NCBI RefSeq assembly: GCF_002950945.1
Contig: NZ_CP012673.1
Span: 14,493,590-14,557,589 of the forward strand
Reading direction: 5' to 3'
Length of the DNA: 64,000 bases
Source: Sorangium cellulosum
GTDB lineage: Bacteria; Myxococcota_A; Polyangia; Polyangiales; Polyangiaceae
A program made the position numbers and the translations under genes. A model generated the notes under the pieces. The model searched no databases. It worked only from the letters and a program-made list of their open reading frames with translations, and was not told the origin of the DNA. Shown in pieces: positions 63,207 through 64,000 of the stretch. Position 1 is the first letter of the stretch, and the number at the start of each line of letters is the position of its first letter.

Positions 63207-64000
63207 CACCTCGCCATACCTCAGACCCGGACCCCGGGGCCAAATTCTCGGACCCCAAAAATTGCTCGACCCCGGTCGCTCTGTGCTGGACGACCTCCGC
63301 GTTTTCAAAAAGCTGGAAATCCCGCCAGCTTTAACCTCTTGACGGCGAGATGAGCGGGTTTTGCCATGGCATCGGGGGCGCATCGCCGAAATCACCGCCC
63401 CGCGTCGGGAGTTTTGGCGTCCGGTGTCCGAGGGGCTGAGCCTGACCGACGCGAAGCGGGTTTCGCAGTGCGGCGCACCATGAATTTACCTGAGCGATTC
63501 TGGATAGTTAGCTCAGGTTTCGCAGTTGGGGATAGACGCCCGGACGCACCCGGTGCTACCTCGGATTCGTCCTCGGGGCGGTCCTATGCCGCACCGGGTC
63601 CCAAAGGGTGGCCCCGAAAGGGGCGCTGCGGGCTACCGAGCTCTGTGAGGCGGTATGGAGGACGGTTGTGCCGATCTGTCTTCCAATGCAAGGGACCTCG
63701 ACGCAACGGTTGCACCCCACCTCGCACGGCGCGCTCGGCTGGAGCCGAGCCGAGCGCCGGTGCAGGGGGCCGCGGCGAGACCTGTACTCCATGGATGCAC
63801 GTGGACGTTCTCCGAGGGCGAAGAAGGCCGTGGGCGGACTGTTGAAAAGTCGACGAGCCCTTCGGATACATTCAAAATAACGTAGGGATCTCCGAGAGTT
63901 AGAGGCGAGTCCTCGCTGAGAGACCTGTGGAAAAGTTGGGGGCGGCAGATCTTTGGGCCGCCCCCGAGGCCTATTTCGTGGAGCGGACTTCAGAGCAGCG
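63207..64000. other. Long non-coding region with several hairpins
   Basis: 794 bp at the right edge without a supported gene; short frames here lack coding character and overlap one another. It shows lower GC in parts (63478-63520, 63860-63900). Three hairpins are clear: ACCTGAGC/GCTCAGGT (63488-63518), GCCCC-GAAA-GGGGC (63611-63624) and GGGGGCGGC/GCCGCCCCC (63938-63965), the last with a 10-nt loop. It may hold the promoter of the FadL-like gene and an RNA gene or end of an unseen transcript. Confidence 0.5.
63938..63965. terminator. GC-rich hairpin, possible terminator
   Basis: GGGGGCGGC (63938-63946), loop AGATCTTTGG, GCCGCCCCC (63957-63965): a perfect 9-bp stem. It is preceded on the plus strand by AAAAGTT, which reads AACTTTT downstream of the hairpin on the minus strand, a T-rich end typical of an intrinsic terminator for minus-strand transcription entering from the right. 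Confidence 0.5.

Noticed and set aside
63560..63660. Possible c-di-GMP (GEMM) riboswitch because of GAAA loop and GGGCTACCGAG
   Set aside because: The conserved GCAAACC and ACGCAAAGCC core sequences are missing, so only a generic structured region is reported.

Overview
The window is very GC-rich DNA (third codon positions almost all G or C) with the gene content of a large-genome myxobacterium of the Sorangium/Polyangium type. The signs are five eukaryotic-like Ser/Thr protein kinases plus an FHA regulator in 64 kb, kinase fusions to PEGA and formylglycine-generating-enzyme-like domains, many secreted or lipoprotein products rich in Ala/Pro, a DUF2330 surface protein, a histone H1-like protein, and frequent GTG/TTG starts. 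The genus is an inference from gene content; no rRNA or tRNA is present to confirm it.

Layout. 1-9.0 kb: a cytochrome c tail, an H1-like protein, an unknown protein, an MscS channel, a divergent FHA regulator / kinase-PEGA-FGE pair, a diacylglycerol-kinase-like enzyme followed closely by a metallophosphoesterase, and a small winged-helix-like protein. 9.0-14.8 kb (minus strand): xylulokinase with a polyol dehydrogenase, an unknown protein, a LON-domain protein, GTP cyclohydrolase I and a DUF2203 protein. 15-19 kb: a complete polyamine ABC transporter in the order potC-potD-potB-potA. 19-25.9 kb: a DUF2330 surface protein with an acidic tandem repeat, moeA, a beta-helix lipoprotein, a structured intergenic region and an orphan gspC-like gene. 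26.3-31 kb: a transmembrane kinase, a VWA lipoprotein and a membrane protein. 31-34.9 kb: capA-like, SRPBCC, mobA and a metallo-beta-lactamase-fold lipoprotein. 34.9-38.8 kb: a tight minus-strand run of a membrane GAF kinase, a zinc-ribbon kinase, an outer-membrane-type protein and the lactamase-fold protein.

39-51.4 kb is the most unusual part. It is a minus-strand block with a 2175-residue TPR protein, a transmembrane kinase and a 796-residue protein that has faint signs of a caspase-like cysteine protease fold, plus a membrane-anchored protein of unknown function upstream. 51.6-53.5 kb encodes a MepA-like murein endopeptidase overlapping an orphan beta-class DNA methyltransferase. A repeat-rich gap follows: a GCCAAGG-type inverted repeat and a degenerate 21-bp repeat array. 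A YciO-type protein and a 246-bp element with perfect 36-bp inverted ends come next.

54.8-59.8 kb is a partial ATP synthase operon, b'-b-delta-alpha-gamma. The beta, epsilon, a and c subunit genes are absent from the window. Three of the five subunits carry large extra segments: about 73 extra residues inside alpha plus a charged tail, two insertions in gamma, and a signal peptide with a Pro/His-rich extension on b. The window ends with an unknown protein, a MiaE-type tRNA hydroxylase, a FadL/PorV-like outer-membrane protein, and about 800 bp of non-coding DNA with several hairpins.

Working picture: signalling (kinases, FHA, TPR scaffolds), envelope functions, energy metabolism and cofactor synthesis (Moco, folate/pterin) are interleaved. 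Convergent gene pairs are separated by strong GC-rich hairpins that probably end transcription in both directions.
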